Assembly: GCF_001529295.1 (NCBI RefSeq)
Contig: NZ_LLWK01000031.1
Span: 62,001-126,000, forward strand
Origin: Flavobacterium sp. TAB 87
GTDB taxonomy: Bacteria; Bacteroidota; Bacteroidia; Flavobacteriales; Flavobacteriaceae
Direction: 5' to 3'
DNA: 64,000 bases
The notes under the pieces are model-generated. The model was not told the origin of the DNA, did not search any database, and worked only from the letters and a program-made list of their open reading frames with translations. Made by a program: the position numbers and the translations under genes. How positions within the stretch are numbered: the first letter of the stretch is position 1; the number at the start of each line of letters is the position of its first letter. Positions 1 through 9,895 of this stretch are shown here, in pieces.

Positions 1-1
1 T

Positions 2-109
2 ACGATCAATTACCACGAGGCAACTGGTGGCGGTGCACTTGAAGTTTTTTACAAAGCACCAAATAGTGAGAAAAAAGTTTTAAATGGAAATGCAATAGCA
101 CATGACTAA
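2..109 (+). CDS. C-terminal end of a PA14-like domain protein (partial)
   Basis: An open frame enters from the left edge and stops at 107-109. It encodes about 35 residues including YHEATGGGALEVFY, which resembles the closing strands of PA14 carbohydrate-binding domains, often found at the ends of exported glycosidases. Its stop lies inside the next gene: the sulfatase ATG at 102 overlaps this frame by 8 bases, so the two are probably translationally coupled members of one operon. The catalytic part, if any, lies outside the window, so the enzyme family cannot be named. The PA14 reading rests on a short stretch and is moderate. Confidence 0.6.
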   Translation, partial: TINYHEATGGGALEVFYKAPNSEKKVLNGNAIAHD

Positions 110-1661
110 ATCATTTCAAAAAATATTGTTTTTATGCGGTGTCTTCGTAGCTTTTACGTCTTGTAAAAGCACGAAAAACAACCAGGCAATTACAGCTAAG
201 CAACCAAATATTATTCTGTTTTTAGTAGATGATATGGGTTGGCAAGATACTTCTGTTCCTTTTTGGACAGAAAAGACGCCTTTAAATTCGAGATACCACA
301 CACCCAATATGGAGCGTTTGGCCAAAGAAGGAATGAAATTCACGCAAGCATATGCAACTCCTATCTGCACACCTACTAGAGTGAGCTTAATGTCTGGAAT
401 GAATGCCGCGAGGCACAGAGTAACAAATTGGACTTTTAAAAGAGATACCTTGATGGTTGCTCCTCCTGCTGGATTAAAAATGCCCGAATGGAATTTGAAC
501 GGTGCGCAATCTTCCGACACTATACCTCGTTCTACCTACATTACCTCGTTGCCAGAAATTTTAAAAAACAATGGTTACCAAACTATTATCGTTGGAAAAG
601 CACATTTTGGTGCCTTTAAAACGCCGAGTGCAGATCCTACTAATCTTGGGTTTGATATTAATATTGGCGGTCACGCTGCGGGTCAACCGGGCAGTTATTA
701 TGGGACAGATAATTTTAGAGATCTAAATCGAAAAACTACTGATTATGATGTTCCTGGTTTAGAAAAATACCACGGAAAAGACATTTTTCTTACCGAAGCA
801 CTGACCCAAGAAGCCATTAGTGCCATGGATGATGCTGTAGCTGATAAAAAACCGTTTTATCTGTATCTATCGCAATATGCACTTCATACCCCAATTCAAG
901 GAGATCCAAGATTTGAGCAAAAATACAAGGATGCTGGTTTGGATCCTACGGAAGCCAACTATGCCTCTTTAATTGAAGGAATGGATAAAAGTTTGGGAGA
1001 TATTTTAGATCATTTAGACCAAAAAAACCTTTCCAAAAACACGATTATATTATTCATGTCTGACAACGGCGGCTTAAGTGCAGTAGAAAGAGGAGGCGTA
1101 AAACACACGCACAACAAACCTTTATCTAGTGGAAAAGGTTCGGTACACGAAGGTGGAATTCGCGAGCCAATGATCGTAAAATGGCCTGGAATCACAACCG
1201 CAAATTCAACTACTGATGATTTTGTTATTATAGAAGATTATTTTCCTACACTTTTAGAAATGGCAGGAATAACCAAATACAAAACCGTTCAAACTGTCGA
1301 CGGAAAAAGTTTTACGCCCATTTTAAAAGGAAAAAAACAAGACAACAATACCAGAGCTTTATTTTGGCATTACCCAAACAATTGGGGACCAACTGGTCCT
1401 GGAATTGGAGCATCGAGCACGATACGAAAAGGAGATTGGAAATTGATTTACTACCATTTGAATCGCAGTTTTGAGTTGTTTAACATTACCAATGATATTG
1501 GAGAAACTACTAATTTGGCAAACCAAGACCCGAACAAAGTCAAAGCATTAGCGCAGGAATTGAGTGCATATTTAAGAAGTGTCAATGCGCAAATGCCAAC
1601 AGATACCAATACCAATACCTTGGTTCCTTGGCCAGACAGTGACACAGTATTGCGTAAATAA
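102..1661 (+). CDS. S1-family sulfatase, lipoprotein
   Basis: Exported arylsulfatase-type enzyme (519 aa) expected to remove sulfate esters from host-type glycans. A signal peptide ends in a lipobox (FTSC, Cys21), suggesting attachment to a membrane. The metal site DD is at residues 43-44. The sulfatase signature CTPTRVSLMSG has its catalytic Cys at residue 89, which must be matured to formylglycine by an enzyme not in this window. Downstream motifs SDNGG and KGSVHEGGIREP are standard for the family. CTPTR-type sites are known in S1_16 galactose/GalNAc-4-sulfatases, but the subfamily is inferred. It overlaps the preceding gene by 8 bases and precedes GH123 and GH84 genes, fitting desulfation of GalNAc or Gal before glycosidase action. 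Confidence 0.9.
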   Translation: MTKSFQKILFLCGVFVAFTSCKSTKNNQAITAKQPNIILFLVDDMGWQDTSVPFWTEKTPLNSRYHTPNMERLAKEGMKFTQAYATPICTPTRVSLMSGMNAARHRVTNWTFKRDTLMVAPPAGLKMPEWNLNGAQSSDTIPRSTYITSLPEILKNNGYQTIIVGKAHFGAFKTPSADPTNLGFDINIGGHAAGQPGSYYGTDNFRDLNRKTTDYDVPGLEKYHGKDIFLTEALTQEAISAMDDAVADKKPFYLYLSQYALHTPIQGDPRFEQKYKDAGLDPTEANYASLIEGMDKSLGDILDHLDQKNLSKNTIILFMSDNGGLSAVERGGVKHTHNKPLSSGKGSVHEGGIREPMIVKWPGITTANSTTDDFVIIEDYFPTLLEMAGITKYKTVQTVDGKSFTPILKGKKQDNNTRALFWHYPNNWGPTGPGIGASSTIRKGDWKLIYYHLNRSFELFNITNDIGETTNLANQDPNKVKALAQELSAYLRSVNAQMPTDTNTNTLVPWPDSDTVLRK

Positions 1662-1728
1662 ACAGTAGAAAAAAATTAAAATGAATAAAGTGGTTCAAAC
1701 ACATGGAAGCATACCTTTTCTTTAAACA

Positions 1729-1765
1729 GAAAACACATTGCAACTGTGTGTTTGGACTTTTTTTA
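1729..1765 (+). terminator. Possible terminator after the sulfatase
   Basis: AAACACA (1731-1737) can pair with TGTGTTT (1747-1753) and is followed shortly by a run of seven T. It lies in the 148-base gap between the sulfatase and the GH123-like gene. The stem is short, so partial termination or processing is as likely as a full stop. Confidence 0.45.
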
Positions 1766-1809
1766 TAATGTGCAATTTGCATTAAGACCTCATCCTAAAA
1801 TTCATTACT

Positions 1810-3576
1810 ATGAAACGTATAGTGCTACTCTTCGGTATTTGTTTATTCGCATTTAGTTGTAAAAATCAGCAAAACATTGTGGTCGCGAAAACGTACCAAG
1901 AACCGCAAGATCCCAATCCCACCAAAAATGAAGACTGGTTACTTATTTCAAACGCTTTGCAAGCATCGATTGCATCCACAAATATTCGGTTCTTACGCAG
2001 TGAAGTTCCCAAAATAACACCCCAAAATTCGTGGTCTGGAACTGCTTGGAAAGGCGAACGCATCTCACTGCAATTGGTTTTATGGAGCACTGATTCCCTA
2101 ACCAAAGTCAATACTAAAATTTCTGATTTTAAATCGGATAAAGGACAAATTATCTCTTCTGAAAATGCAACAATTAATTTCGTTAAATACGTAATCACAG
2201 ACGAATTTGGCGAAGGTTGCGGTTATCGAAAACCGGAAGATTTCGCGTCTTCTTTAGCGGCCGATGTTTTAGAGCCTGTTTCTAGCTATGCGATAAAAGC
2301 ACGAGAAACCAGACCAGTTTGGGTAACAATCGAGATTCCTCAAAACGCAACAGCTGGATCGTATCAAAGTACTTTTACATTACATATTGAAGGACAAAAA
2401 AGCAAACAGTTTCAGTTGAATTTGAAAGTTGTTGATCGCGTTTTACCCGTCGCAACCGATTGGAAATTCCATTTGGATTTATGGCAAAATCCGTATGCTG
2501 TATCGCGCTATCATAATGTAAAACCGTGGTCTCCCGAACATATTGCGCTTTTAAAGCCGTTAATGAAACGTCTTGCCGATGCAGGACAAAAAGTAATAAC
2601 GGTATCGCTGAATAAACGTCCGTGGGGCGGTCAAACATTCGATCAATTTGAGGCTATGATTGAATGGAAAAAGAAAAAAAATGGGACATGGGAATACGAC
2701 TATTCTATTTTTGATACGTGGGTCCAAATGATGATGGATTTGGGCATTAAAAAACAAATTAGCTGCTACTCTATGGTTCCTTGGGGTAATGAGTTTTACT
2801 ATTTTGATGAAAACGAAAACAAGGAAATTAAAATAAGTGCTGCGCCCGGAACACCAGCCTACGAAGCGTTATGGATTCCGTTTTTAGAACAATTCAAAGC
2901 ACATTTGGAACAAAAAGGCTGGAATACAATTACCCGAATTGCGATGGACGAGCGCGGTCCCGAAGAAATGAAAGCAATGTTGCAATTATTAAATAGATAT
3001 GCTCCTGAATTTGGTGTTTCTTTTGCTGACAATCACAAAAGTTACAAGCTCTATCCGAATGATTTAAAAGACATGTCAGTTGCATTTGGACATCCGGTAG
3101 ATGCAGGCGATTTGCTGCAACGACGCGCAAACGACTACGTTAGCACGCATTACGTTTGCTGCACAGACAGTTTCCCCAATACGTTTACCTTTTCTCCTCC
3201 TGCCGAAGGCGTTTTTATTGGTTGGTACACGATGGCAGCTGATTTTGATGGCTTTCTTCGTTGGGCTTACAACAGTTGGACGGAAAATCCCTTACAAGAT
3301 TCCCGCTTTAGAGCTTGGCCAGCTGGCGATACCTATATTGTTTATCCTAACAATCAAACTTCTATCCGTTTTGAAACGTTGAGAGAAGGAATTCAAGATG
3401 CCGAAAAAATCAGAATACTTCGAGCGCATTTCGCTGAAAATAAAATGACTACCGAATTGGATCAACTCAACACAATCGTTCAAAAATTTGATAGAACAAG
3501 CAAGCCTGAAAATTTAGAAAAGCTCCTAAGAGAAGCGAAAAACGAACTTAATATATTAGCCGAAAATAAATTTTAA
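1810..3576 (+). CDS. GH123-like beta-N-acetylgalactosaminidase, lipoprotein
   Basis: 588-residue exported protein with lipobox AFSC (Cys17). It has the layout of GH123/DUF4091 enzymes: an N-terminal beta-sandwich (about 60-210), then a TIM-barrel domain (about 215-580). The paired acidic residues used for substrate-assisted catalysis are seen as Asp380-Glu381 in RIAMDERGPEE. GH123 enzymes release terminal beta-linked GalNAc with retention of configuration, as on glycosphingolipids and GalNAc-bearing oligosaccharides. It follows a sulfatase by 148 bases and precedes a GH84 gene by only 4 bases (58 if the later start of that gene is used), so desulfation and hexosamine removal are probably coupled. 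Family assignment is confident; the exact linkage is inference. Confidence 0.82.
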   Translation: MKRIVLLFGICLFAFSCKNQQNIVVAKTYQEPQDPNPTKNEDWLLISNALQASIASTNIRFLRSEVPKITPQNSWSGTAWKGERISLQLVLWSTDSLTKVNTKISDFKSDKGQIISSENATINFVKYVITDEFGEGCGYRKPEDFASSLAADVLEPVSSYAIKARETRPVWVTIEIPQNATAGSYQSTFTLHIEGQKSKQFQLNLKVVDRVLPVATDWKFHLDLWQNPYAVSRYHNVKPWSPEHIALLKPLMKRLADAGQKVITVSLNKRPWGGQTFDQFEAMIEWKKKKNGTWEYDYSIFDTWVQMMMDLGIKKQISCYSMVPWGNEFYYFDENENKEIKISAAPGTPAYEALWIPFLEQFKAHLEQKGWNTITRIAMDERGPEEMKAMLQLLNRYAPEFGVSFADNHKSYKLYPNDLKDMSVAFGHPVDAGDLLQRRANDYVSTHYVCCTDSFPNTFTFSPPAEGVFIGWYTMAADFDGFLRWAYNSWTENPLQDSRFRAWPAGDTYIVYPNNQTSIRFETLREGIQDAEKIRILRAHFAENKMTTELDQLNTIVQKFDRTSKPENLEKLLREAKNELNILAENKF

Positions 3577-3634
3577 AAAAATGGACTCAACCAAAAAACA
3601 ACCCGCCTTTTCTGTACTTTATTATAAATATAGG

Positions 3635-5863
3635 ATGAACCAACAGAAAATAAAAAACCAGTTTTCTTTGAGAAAGCAAGTCCTTTCTATCCTATTTATT
3701 TTCGGTAGTAGCGTAGGATTTGCTCAAAATAAAGCAATCAATCCCACTCCACAAGTTGTAACGATAACTAGTGAAATTGTACTTCCAACGCAATTTAATG
3801 TGCAACAAAAGAATACCGATAAAGCAACTACTGCCTTACTTTCGTCATTTTTTACAGCTAAAAATACAGCGCGTACTGGTTTTACTATCAATATAGGGGA
3901 TATCAAGAGTAAGTTCTCAAAAAATCTAATTAAAAAAGTACCCACAAAACCAGAGAGTTATTATATCTCCAGTTCTAAAAACGAACTTACAGTAATTGGT
4001 AGCGATGCTAGAGGCACGTATTATGGTGCACAAACTTTACTCGCTTTACTGAAAGCGAACAAAATGCCAATGGGCGAAATTATCGATTTTCCAGATGTTA
4101 CGGCACGTGGCGTTGTTGAAGGTTTTTACGGAACGCCTTGGAGTTTTGAACACCGCATTCGTCAATTGGATTTTTACGGCGCAAACAAATTAAATACTTA
4201 TATATACGGTCCAAAAGACGATCCTTACCACAGTTCTCCCAATTGGAGAAAACCGTATCCTGAAAACGAAGCGATTCAATTAAAAAAACTAATTGACAGA
4301 GCCGAAATGAATCACGTTGATTTTGTTTGGGCCATACATCCTGGACAAGATATTCAATGGAATGACACAGATCGAGCGGCTTTATTGCATAAATTCGGAC
4401 TGATGTACGATTTAGGAATACGTTCTTACGCGGTATTTTTTGATGATATCTCAGGCGAAGGAACCAATCCGAGTCAACAAGCTCAATTGTTAAATTACAT
4501 CAATACTGAATTTGTAAAGATAAAAAAGGATGTAAAACCTCTGATCATGTGTCCTACAGAATACAACAAAAGTTGGTCGGATCCGAAAAATGGATATCTC
4601 GTAACTTTAGGTAAAGAATTGGATCCTTCTGTTCGAATTATGTGGACAGGAAATCGTGTGATTGCCGATATTGATCAAGAAACGATGCAATGGATCAATT
4701 CGAAGATTCAAAGAGAAGCTTTTATTTGGTGGAATTTCCCCGTTTCAGATTACGTTAGAAACCACCTGCTTTTAGGTCCAACTTACGGAAACGCAACAAA
4801 TATCGCCAACTCCGTTTCTGGTTTTGTTTCTAACCCAATGGAACATGCCGAAGCATCTAAAATTACCATTTATGGTGTGGCTGATTATTCTTGGAACATG
4901 ACCAATTATGACGCGGACAAAAAATGGTTGAGCGCTTTAAAAGTAGTGATGCCAGAAAGTTATAAAGCCCTAGAAATTTTCGCTCGTCACAATAGTGATT
5001 TAGGTCCAAACGGTCATTTGTACCGACGCGTAGAATCGGTAAATTTTAAACCGCAAGCCGATTTATTTCTTAAAAATCTAGAAGCCAATCAAACCATTAT
5101 AAACTTTGAAAGCATTCAAAATGAATTTCAAGCGATGGTCGAAGCTTCGGATATTTTATTAAACAGTACTGATAATCCAGTGCTTTTGACTGAAATTCGT
5201 GCGTGGGCAGAACAGTTTAAATTGCAAGGACAATCGGGTCTTGCGATGTTGCAAATGTACAAAGCTTTACAAGCTAAAAATACTGCTGATTTTGAACTGA
5301 GTTACCAAGCCATCAAAGCCATCAAATCGCAGATGTATGCGATCGATCATACCGAAAATCAGAATCCGTATCAACCCGGAATACAAACCGCTACTTTGGT
5401 GGTTGCTCCTTTAATCGATACTGGTTTTGCTTATTTGACTAATGCTTACAACAAAGAGTTTCATACCAAGTTAGAAGTAGAAGCCAATTACAATCCACAT
5501 TCTTTATATACTTCTATTGCTCAGTTGAAAAACCAACAAATCAGATTGAAAGACAGAATGCTTTCTTTAAATCCACCTTTGGAAGTGATTCAAATTGCGC
5601 CAGCTGCATACTTTGGTTTTGAATTGAAAGAAGTGAGTAACGTCAAGAAAATTGCTTATAAACTAACTCCTTCGTCTGTTTATGAAAGTTTACAATTAGA
5701 AGTTTCTAGTAATGGAACGGATTGGAAAACGCTGCAAACTAAAGAAGACAAAGCGATCAGGAACGCTTCAGTGGATCAAGCGGTGAAATTCATTCGCATT
5801 AGCAACAAATCTAAAGAAAACGTGGAAGCTAAGATTGGACAATTTACCGTTACAGTAAAGTAA
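3635..5863 (+). CDS. GH84 beta-N-acetylglucosaminidase
   Basis: Exported GH84 enzyme of the bacterial O-GlcNAcase/hyaluronidase-like group, cleaving terminal beta-GlcNAc by substrate-assisted catalysis. The segment GVVEGFYGTPWS marks the start of the catalytic barrel and AVFFDDISGEG carries the two catalytic aspartates (270-271 from this start). An N-terminal GH20b-like domain precedes the barrel, and a helical region plus a C-terminal beta domain (about 640-742) follow, as in Bacteroides GH84. I prefer ATG 3635 because MNQQKIKNQFSLRKQ leads directly into a hydrophobic signal peptide ending GFAQ; an ATG at 3581 would add 18 residues in front of it. It sits downstream of GH123 and probably acts on the same chains. 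Confidence 0.92.
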   Translation: MNQQKIKNQFSLRKQVLSILFIFGSSVGFAQNKAINPTPQVVTITSEIVLPTQFNVQQKNTDKATTALLSSFFTAKNTARTGFTINIGDIKSKFSKNLIKKVPTKPESYYISSSKNELTVIGSDARGTYYGAQTLLALLKANKMPMGEIIDFPDVTARGVVEGFYGTPWSFEHRIRQLDFYGANKLNTYIYGPKDDPYHSSPNWRKPYPENEAIQLKKLIDRAEMNHVDFVWAIHPGQDIQWNDTDRAALLHKFGLMYDLGIRSYAVFFDDISGEGTNPSQQAQLLNYINTEFVKIKKDVKPLIMCPTEYNKSWSDPKNGYLVTLGKELDPSVRIMWTGNRVIADIDQETMQWINSKIQREAFIWWNFPVSDYVRNHLLLGPTYGNATNIANSVSGFVSNPMEHAEASKITIYGVADYSWNMTNYDADKKWLSALKVVMPESYKALEIFARHNSDLGPNGHLYRRVESVNFKPQADLFLKNLEANQTIINFESIQNEFQAMVEASDILLNSTDNPVLLTEIRAWAEQFKLQGQSGLAMLQMYKALQAKNTADFELSYQAIKAIKSQMYAIDHTENQNPYQPGIQTATLVVAPLIDTGFAYLTNAYNKEFHTKLEVEANYNPHSLYTSIAQLKNQQIRLKDRMLSLNPPLEVIQIAPAAYFGFELKEVSNVKKIAYKLTPSSVYESLQLEVSSNGTDWKTLQTKEDKAIRNASVDQAVKFIRISNKSKENVEAKIGQFTVTVK

Positions 5864-6007
5864 AAAAACGACTCGCTTCAGTAAATAACATAAGGCTAGG
5901 TGGAAAAATTATAATTTTCCTAAAACACCTTAAATTATAAAATCAAAGGGGTATTTCTAGGTATTAAAAGCCGTTTTTTACATATAAAGGGAATAATAAA
6001 TCAAAAT
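5864..6007. other. Intergenic spacer with AT-rich palindrome
   Basis: The 144-base gap between GH84 and GH31 holds a perfect 14-base palindrome (AAAATTATAATTTT) flanked by GG and CC at 5902-5920. There is no T-run suitable for termination and no strict TAnnTTTG box on the plus strand, so readthrough into the GH31 gene is plausible. Confidence 0.4.
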
Positions 6008-9000
6008 ATGACAACAATTAGAACTCGGTCCATCAAACCCATTGCACGTTTTTTGTTTGCAATAACTTCGATTGTAACTGTAAATAATCTTCACGCTCAA
6101 GGCGGAACTAAAAAGGGAACTGAAAAAGCAGAATCATCGGAAAGTCTTCAAGTGATTTCTGCAAAAAAAATAAATAGCACGACTGTAGAAGTGTCTTTTC
6201 CTAACAATGAGAAAATGCTTCTTGATTTTTATGGGAATACTATTTTCAGACTTTTTCAAGACAATTCGGGAAAAGGAATGCGTGCTCCAAAAGCAGAACC
6301 TGAAGCTCAGATATTGGTAGATAATCCGAGAAGAGCCGTCTCCAATTTAAACGTTACTGACCAACAAAATGAAATATCTATTTCTACAGAAAAAATAACG
6401 GTCGTTTTTAATAAGCAAACTGCCTTGTTTAAAATTCTGGATGCGCAAAAGCAATCCGTTATTGTAGAAGAAACAGCACTACCTGTTTTTGAGGAAAAGG
6501 AAGTTTCGATCCGTTTAAAAGAAAATACAAACGAATATTTCTACGGCGGAGGCGTTCAAAACGGACGATTTTCTCATAAGGGAAATGTCATTGCTATCGA
6601 AAACCAAAACAATTGGACCGATAGCGGAGTGGCCTCTCCTAACCCATTTTTTTGGTCGACCAAAGGATACGCGGTGATGTGGTACACCTTTAAAAAAGGA
6701 ATTTACGATTTTGGAAGTAAAGAATCTGGAACCGTCAAACTATCACACAGTACGGATTATCTAGACGTTTTCTTTATGATAAATGATACTCCTACTGCCT
6801 TGCTGAATGATTTTCACCAATTAACTGGAAACCCTGTATTAATTCCAAAATTTGGTTTTTACGAAGGCCATTTGAATGCTTACAATCGCGATTATTGGGC
6901 TGAAGATGAAAAAGGAATTTTATTTGAAGACGGCAAACGCTACAAGGAAAGTCAAAAAAATAATACGGGAATCAAAGAATCCCTTAATGGAGAATTTAAG
7001 AATTACCAATTTTCAGCGAGAGCTGTTATTGACCGTTATAAAAGTAATGACATGCCTTTGGGATGGATTCTTCCAAATGATGGTTACGGCGCGGGATATG
7101 GCCAAACCGAAACTTTGGATGGCAACATTAAAAACCTAAAATCCTTTGGCGATTATGCTCGGAAAAATGGCGTAGAAATTGGCTTATGGACCCAATCCGA
7201 CTTGCATCCAATTGACAGCATTAGCGCCTTATTACAACGTGATATTGTTAAAGAAGTACGCGATGCTGGCGTACGCGTATTAAAAACCGATGTGGCTTGG
7301 GTGGGCCCTGGCTATTCGTTCGGACTTAATGGTGTTGCCGATGCCGCAACGATCATGTCTAAATATGGCAATACGGCAAGACCATTTATCATTTCGTTAG
7401 ACGGTTGGGCGGGTACGCAACGCTATGCAACGATTTGGTCTGGCGATCAAACGGGCGGCGCTTGGGAATACATCCGTTTTCACATACCTACTTATATTGG
7501 TTCTGGATTATCGGGACAACCGAATATTTCATCGGATATGGATGGTATTTTTGGAGGAAAAAAACCGATTATCAACACCCGAGATTTCCAATGGAAAACT
7601 TTTACACCCATTCAATTGAACATGGATGGTTGGGGCGCGAACGAAAAATATCCGCACGCCTTGGCAGAACCGACAGCTTCTATCAATAGAAATTATTTGA
7701 AATTAAAGTCCGAACTTTTACCTTATTCCTATAGTATTGCAAAAGAAGCGGTTGATGGAAAGCCGATGATCAGACCGATGTTTATGGAGTCTAAAAATAC
7801 GTATACAGAAGGTAAAGCAACGCAATACCAATTTATGTACGGACCCTATTTCTTAGTTGCTCCTATTTACCAAGCAACGGCATCAGACGAAGAAGGAAAT
7901 GACATTCGAAATGGCATTTATTTACCAGAAGGGAGTTGGATCGATTATTTTACTGGTGAAACCTACGAAGGAAATCGCATTATTAATAATTTTGACAGTC
8001 CGATTTGGAAACTTCCAGTTTTGGTAAAAAGTGGTGCTATTATTCCGATGGTAAATCCGAATAACAATGTATCGGAAATCAATGAAAAACTGCGCATTTA
8101 CGAAATATATCCTGCTGGAAAATCGTCGTTTACACAATACGACGACGATGGTATTTCTGAAGCATACAAATTAGGTGCTGGAGCACATACTGTGATCACA
8201 TCAGAAGTAGATCGTAAAAACACCGTTCACGTTATGGTACAGCCAACCACAGGAACGTTTAACGGTTTTATTCCCGAAAAAGTAACTCAATTTGTAGTCA
8301 ACGTTACCGAAAAACCAAAAGCGATTGTTGCCAAAATAGGAAACAAAAAAGTAAAACTTGCTGAAGTAACTTCGATGGCGGATTTTGAATCGAAAGAGAA
8401 TGTTTACTTCTTCAATGCAGCCCCAAATTTGAATCGATTTGCAACGAAAGGAAGTCCCTTTGAAAGCGTGAAAATTGTAAAAAATCCGCAAGTAATCGTA
8501 AAAGTGGCTTCGGCCGATATTACTAAAAATAGCGTGAACTTGGAAATTAAAGGATTTCAGTTTTCACCAGCAGATTTGTATCGCATTACTTCAGGCGCTT
8601 TAACTGCTCCAGAAAATGCGCAAACGACGGAAGAAAATGCTACAGCCTATACTTTAAAACCAACATGGAATAAAGTGACCAATGCTGATTTTTACGAAGT
8701 GGAATTTAACGGCATGTTGTATTCTACTATAAAAAATACCTCCTTAGTATTTGATGCTCTACGACCAGAAACTACGTACTCATTTAAAGTACGAGCAGTA
8801 AATAAATCGGGTAATTCTAATTGGACAGATTTTACAGCAACTACACAAAGTAATCCGCTCGAATATGCAATCAAGGAAATTACTGCCAAAGTTTCGGTGG
8901 CAGATCAAGATGGCGCACAAGTAACCAATTTATTTGACTTTGATGAAAGTACGGGCTGGCACACGAGTTGGGATTTGAAAGCGGTACCCTTTGAAATGGT

Positions 9001-9877
9001 GATTGATTTGAATACCATCAACCAATTGGATAAATTACTATATATGCCAAGAACGGGCGGCGGAAATGGAAACATCTTAAAAGGTGGTATTTACTATAGT
9101 CACGACAGAACCAACTGGATCGAAGCGGGTGCTTTTAATTGGAAAAATAATGATGCCGTAAAAGCCTTTGCATTTGATACGCATCCAACGGTGCGCTACG
9201 TAAAACTTGCCGTAGATACTGCGGTTGGTAACTTTGGTTCAGGAAGTGAATTGTATATTTTTAAAGTCGAAGGTACCGAAAGTTACCGTCCTGGAGACAT
9301 CAACAACGACCGTTTAATTGACCGAAACGACCTTACGTCTTACACCAATTACCTGGGATTAAAACTAGGTGATGCTGATTTTGAAGGTTATGTGAGCAAT
9401 GGCGATGTCAATAAAAACGACCGAATTGATGCCTACGACATTTCGGTAGTTGCGACGCGCATAGACGATGGTGTTAAAAATACCGATTTGGCTAAAGTGG
9501 CTGGTAACCTTACCCTTTCGACAAAAAAGAAAACCTACGCTAAAGATGAGATTATAGAAGTCCTAGTTTCTGGTAAAAATTTAAAAGACGTCAACGCCTT
9601 GAGTTTTGCATTGCCGTACAAAGAATCCAGTTATAAATTTCTACAAATTGACCCTGTAAACACTTTAAAAATGGAGAATGTAACCAGCGACAGATTGCAT
9701 TCTAACAGAGAAAAAGTATTATATCCCACTTTTGTAAACTTAGGAAACCAAGAAACTCTAGAAGGTTCAAAAGAACTGTTTGTCATTAAATTCAGAGCCA
9801 ACCAAAACCTGACTTTCAGTTTAAAAGTAATTGAAGGGATATTGGTAGATAAAAATTTGAATACGGAGAAATTTTAA
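6008..9877 (+). CDS. Multidomain GH31 enzyme (possible alpha-N-acetylgalactosaminidase) with FnIII, CBM32-like, dockerin and cohesin-like modules
   Basis: 1289-residue exported glycosidase with a signal peptide ending about residue 30. The GH31 catalytic region spans about 50-760: nucleophile Asp428 in LKTDVAWVGPGY, likely acid/base Asp480 in WSGDQTGG, and Asp510 in SSDMDG. The KTDVAWVG pattern resembles the GH31_18 alpha-GalNAcases of Enterococcus and Bacteroides, so that activity is inferred rather than alpha-glucosidase. Then follow FnIII (about 868-953), an F5/8 type C/CBM32-like domain (954-1092), a type I dockerin with two calcium loops (DINNDRLIDRND and DVNKNDRIDAYD, 1096-1157) and a C-terminal beta domain resembling a cohesin (1160-1289). 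Dockerin and cohesin in one chain suggest intramolecular clamping or multimer assembly. It closes the plus-strand operon. Confidence 0.85.
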   Translation: MTTIRTRSIKPIARFLFAITSIVTVNNLHAQGGTKKGTEKAESSESLQVISAKKINSTTVEVSFPNNEKMLLDFYGNTIFRLFQDNSGKGMRAPKAEPEAQILVDNPRRAVSNLNVTDQQNEISISTEKITVVFNKQTALFKILDAQKQSVIVEETALPVFEEKEVSIRLKENTNEYFYGGGVQNGRFSHKGNVIAIENQNNWTDSGVASPNPFFWSTKGYAVMWYTFKKGIYDFGSKESGTVKLSHSTDYLDVFFMINDTPTALLNDFHQLTGNPVLIPKFGFYEGHLNAYNRDYWAEDEKGILFEDGKRYKESQKNNTGIKESLNGEFKNYQFSARAVIDRYKSNDMPLGWILPNDGYGAGYGQTETLDGNIKNLKSFGDYARKNGVEIGLWTQSDLHPIDSISALLQRDIVKEVRDAGVRVLKTDVAWVGPGYSFGLNGVADAATIMSKYGNTARPFIISLDGWAGTQRYATIWSGDQTGGAWEYIRFHIPTYIGSGLSGQPNISSDMDGIFGGKKPIINTRDFQWKTFTPIQLNMDGWGANEKYPHALAEPTASINRNYLKLKSELLPYSYSIAKEAVDGKPMIRPMFMESKNTYTEGKATQYQFMYGPYFLVAPIYQATASDEEGNDIRNGIYLPEGSWIDYFTGETYEGNRIINNFDSPIWKLPVLVKSGAIIPMVNPNNNVSEINEKLRIYEIYPAGKSSFTQYDDDGISEAYKLGAGAHTVITSEVDRKNTVHVMVQPTTGTFNGFIPEKVTQFVVNVTEKPKAIVAKIGNKKVKLAEVTSMADFESKENVYFFNAAPNLNRFATKGSPFESVKIVKNPQVIVKVASADITKNSVNLEIKGFQFSPADLYRITSGALTAPENAQTTEENATAYTLKPTWNKVTNADFYEVEFNGMLYSTIKNTSLVFDALRPETTYSFKVRAVNKSGNSNWTDFTATTQSNPLEYAIKEITAKVSVADQDGAQVTNLFDFDESTGWHTSWDLKAVPFEMVIDLNTINQLDKLLYMPRTGGGNGNILKGGIYYSHDRTNWIEAGAFNWKNNDAVKAFAFDTHPTVRYVKLAVDTAVGNFGSGSELYIFKVEGTESYRPGDINNDRLIDRNDLTSYTNYLGLKLGDADFEGYVSNGDVNKNDRIDAYDISVVATRIDDGVKNTDLAKVAGNLTLSTKKKTYAKDEIIEVLVSGKNLKDVNALSFALPYKESSYKFLQIDPVNTLKMENVTSDRLHSNREKVLYPTFVNLGNQETLEGSKELFVIKFRANQNLTFSLKVIEGILVDKNLNTEKF

Positions 9878-9895
9878 ACAACGATTTCTTTTACT

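Noticed and set aside
116..520. Long antisense reading frame opposite the first sulfatase (and similar ones opposite GH2, GH92 and SusC genes)
   Set aside because: These frames lie fully inside well-supported genes, have no recognisable domains and are rich in low-information residues; they are codon shadows.
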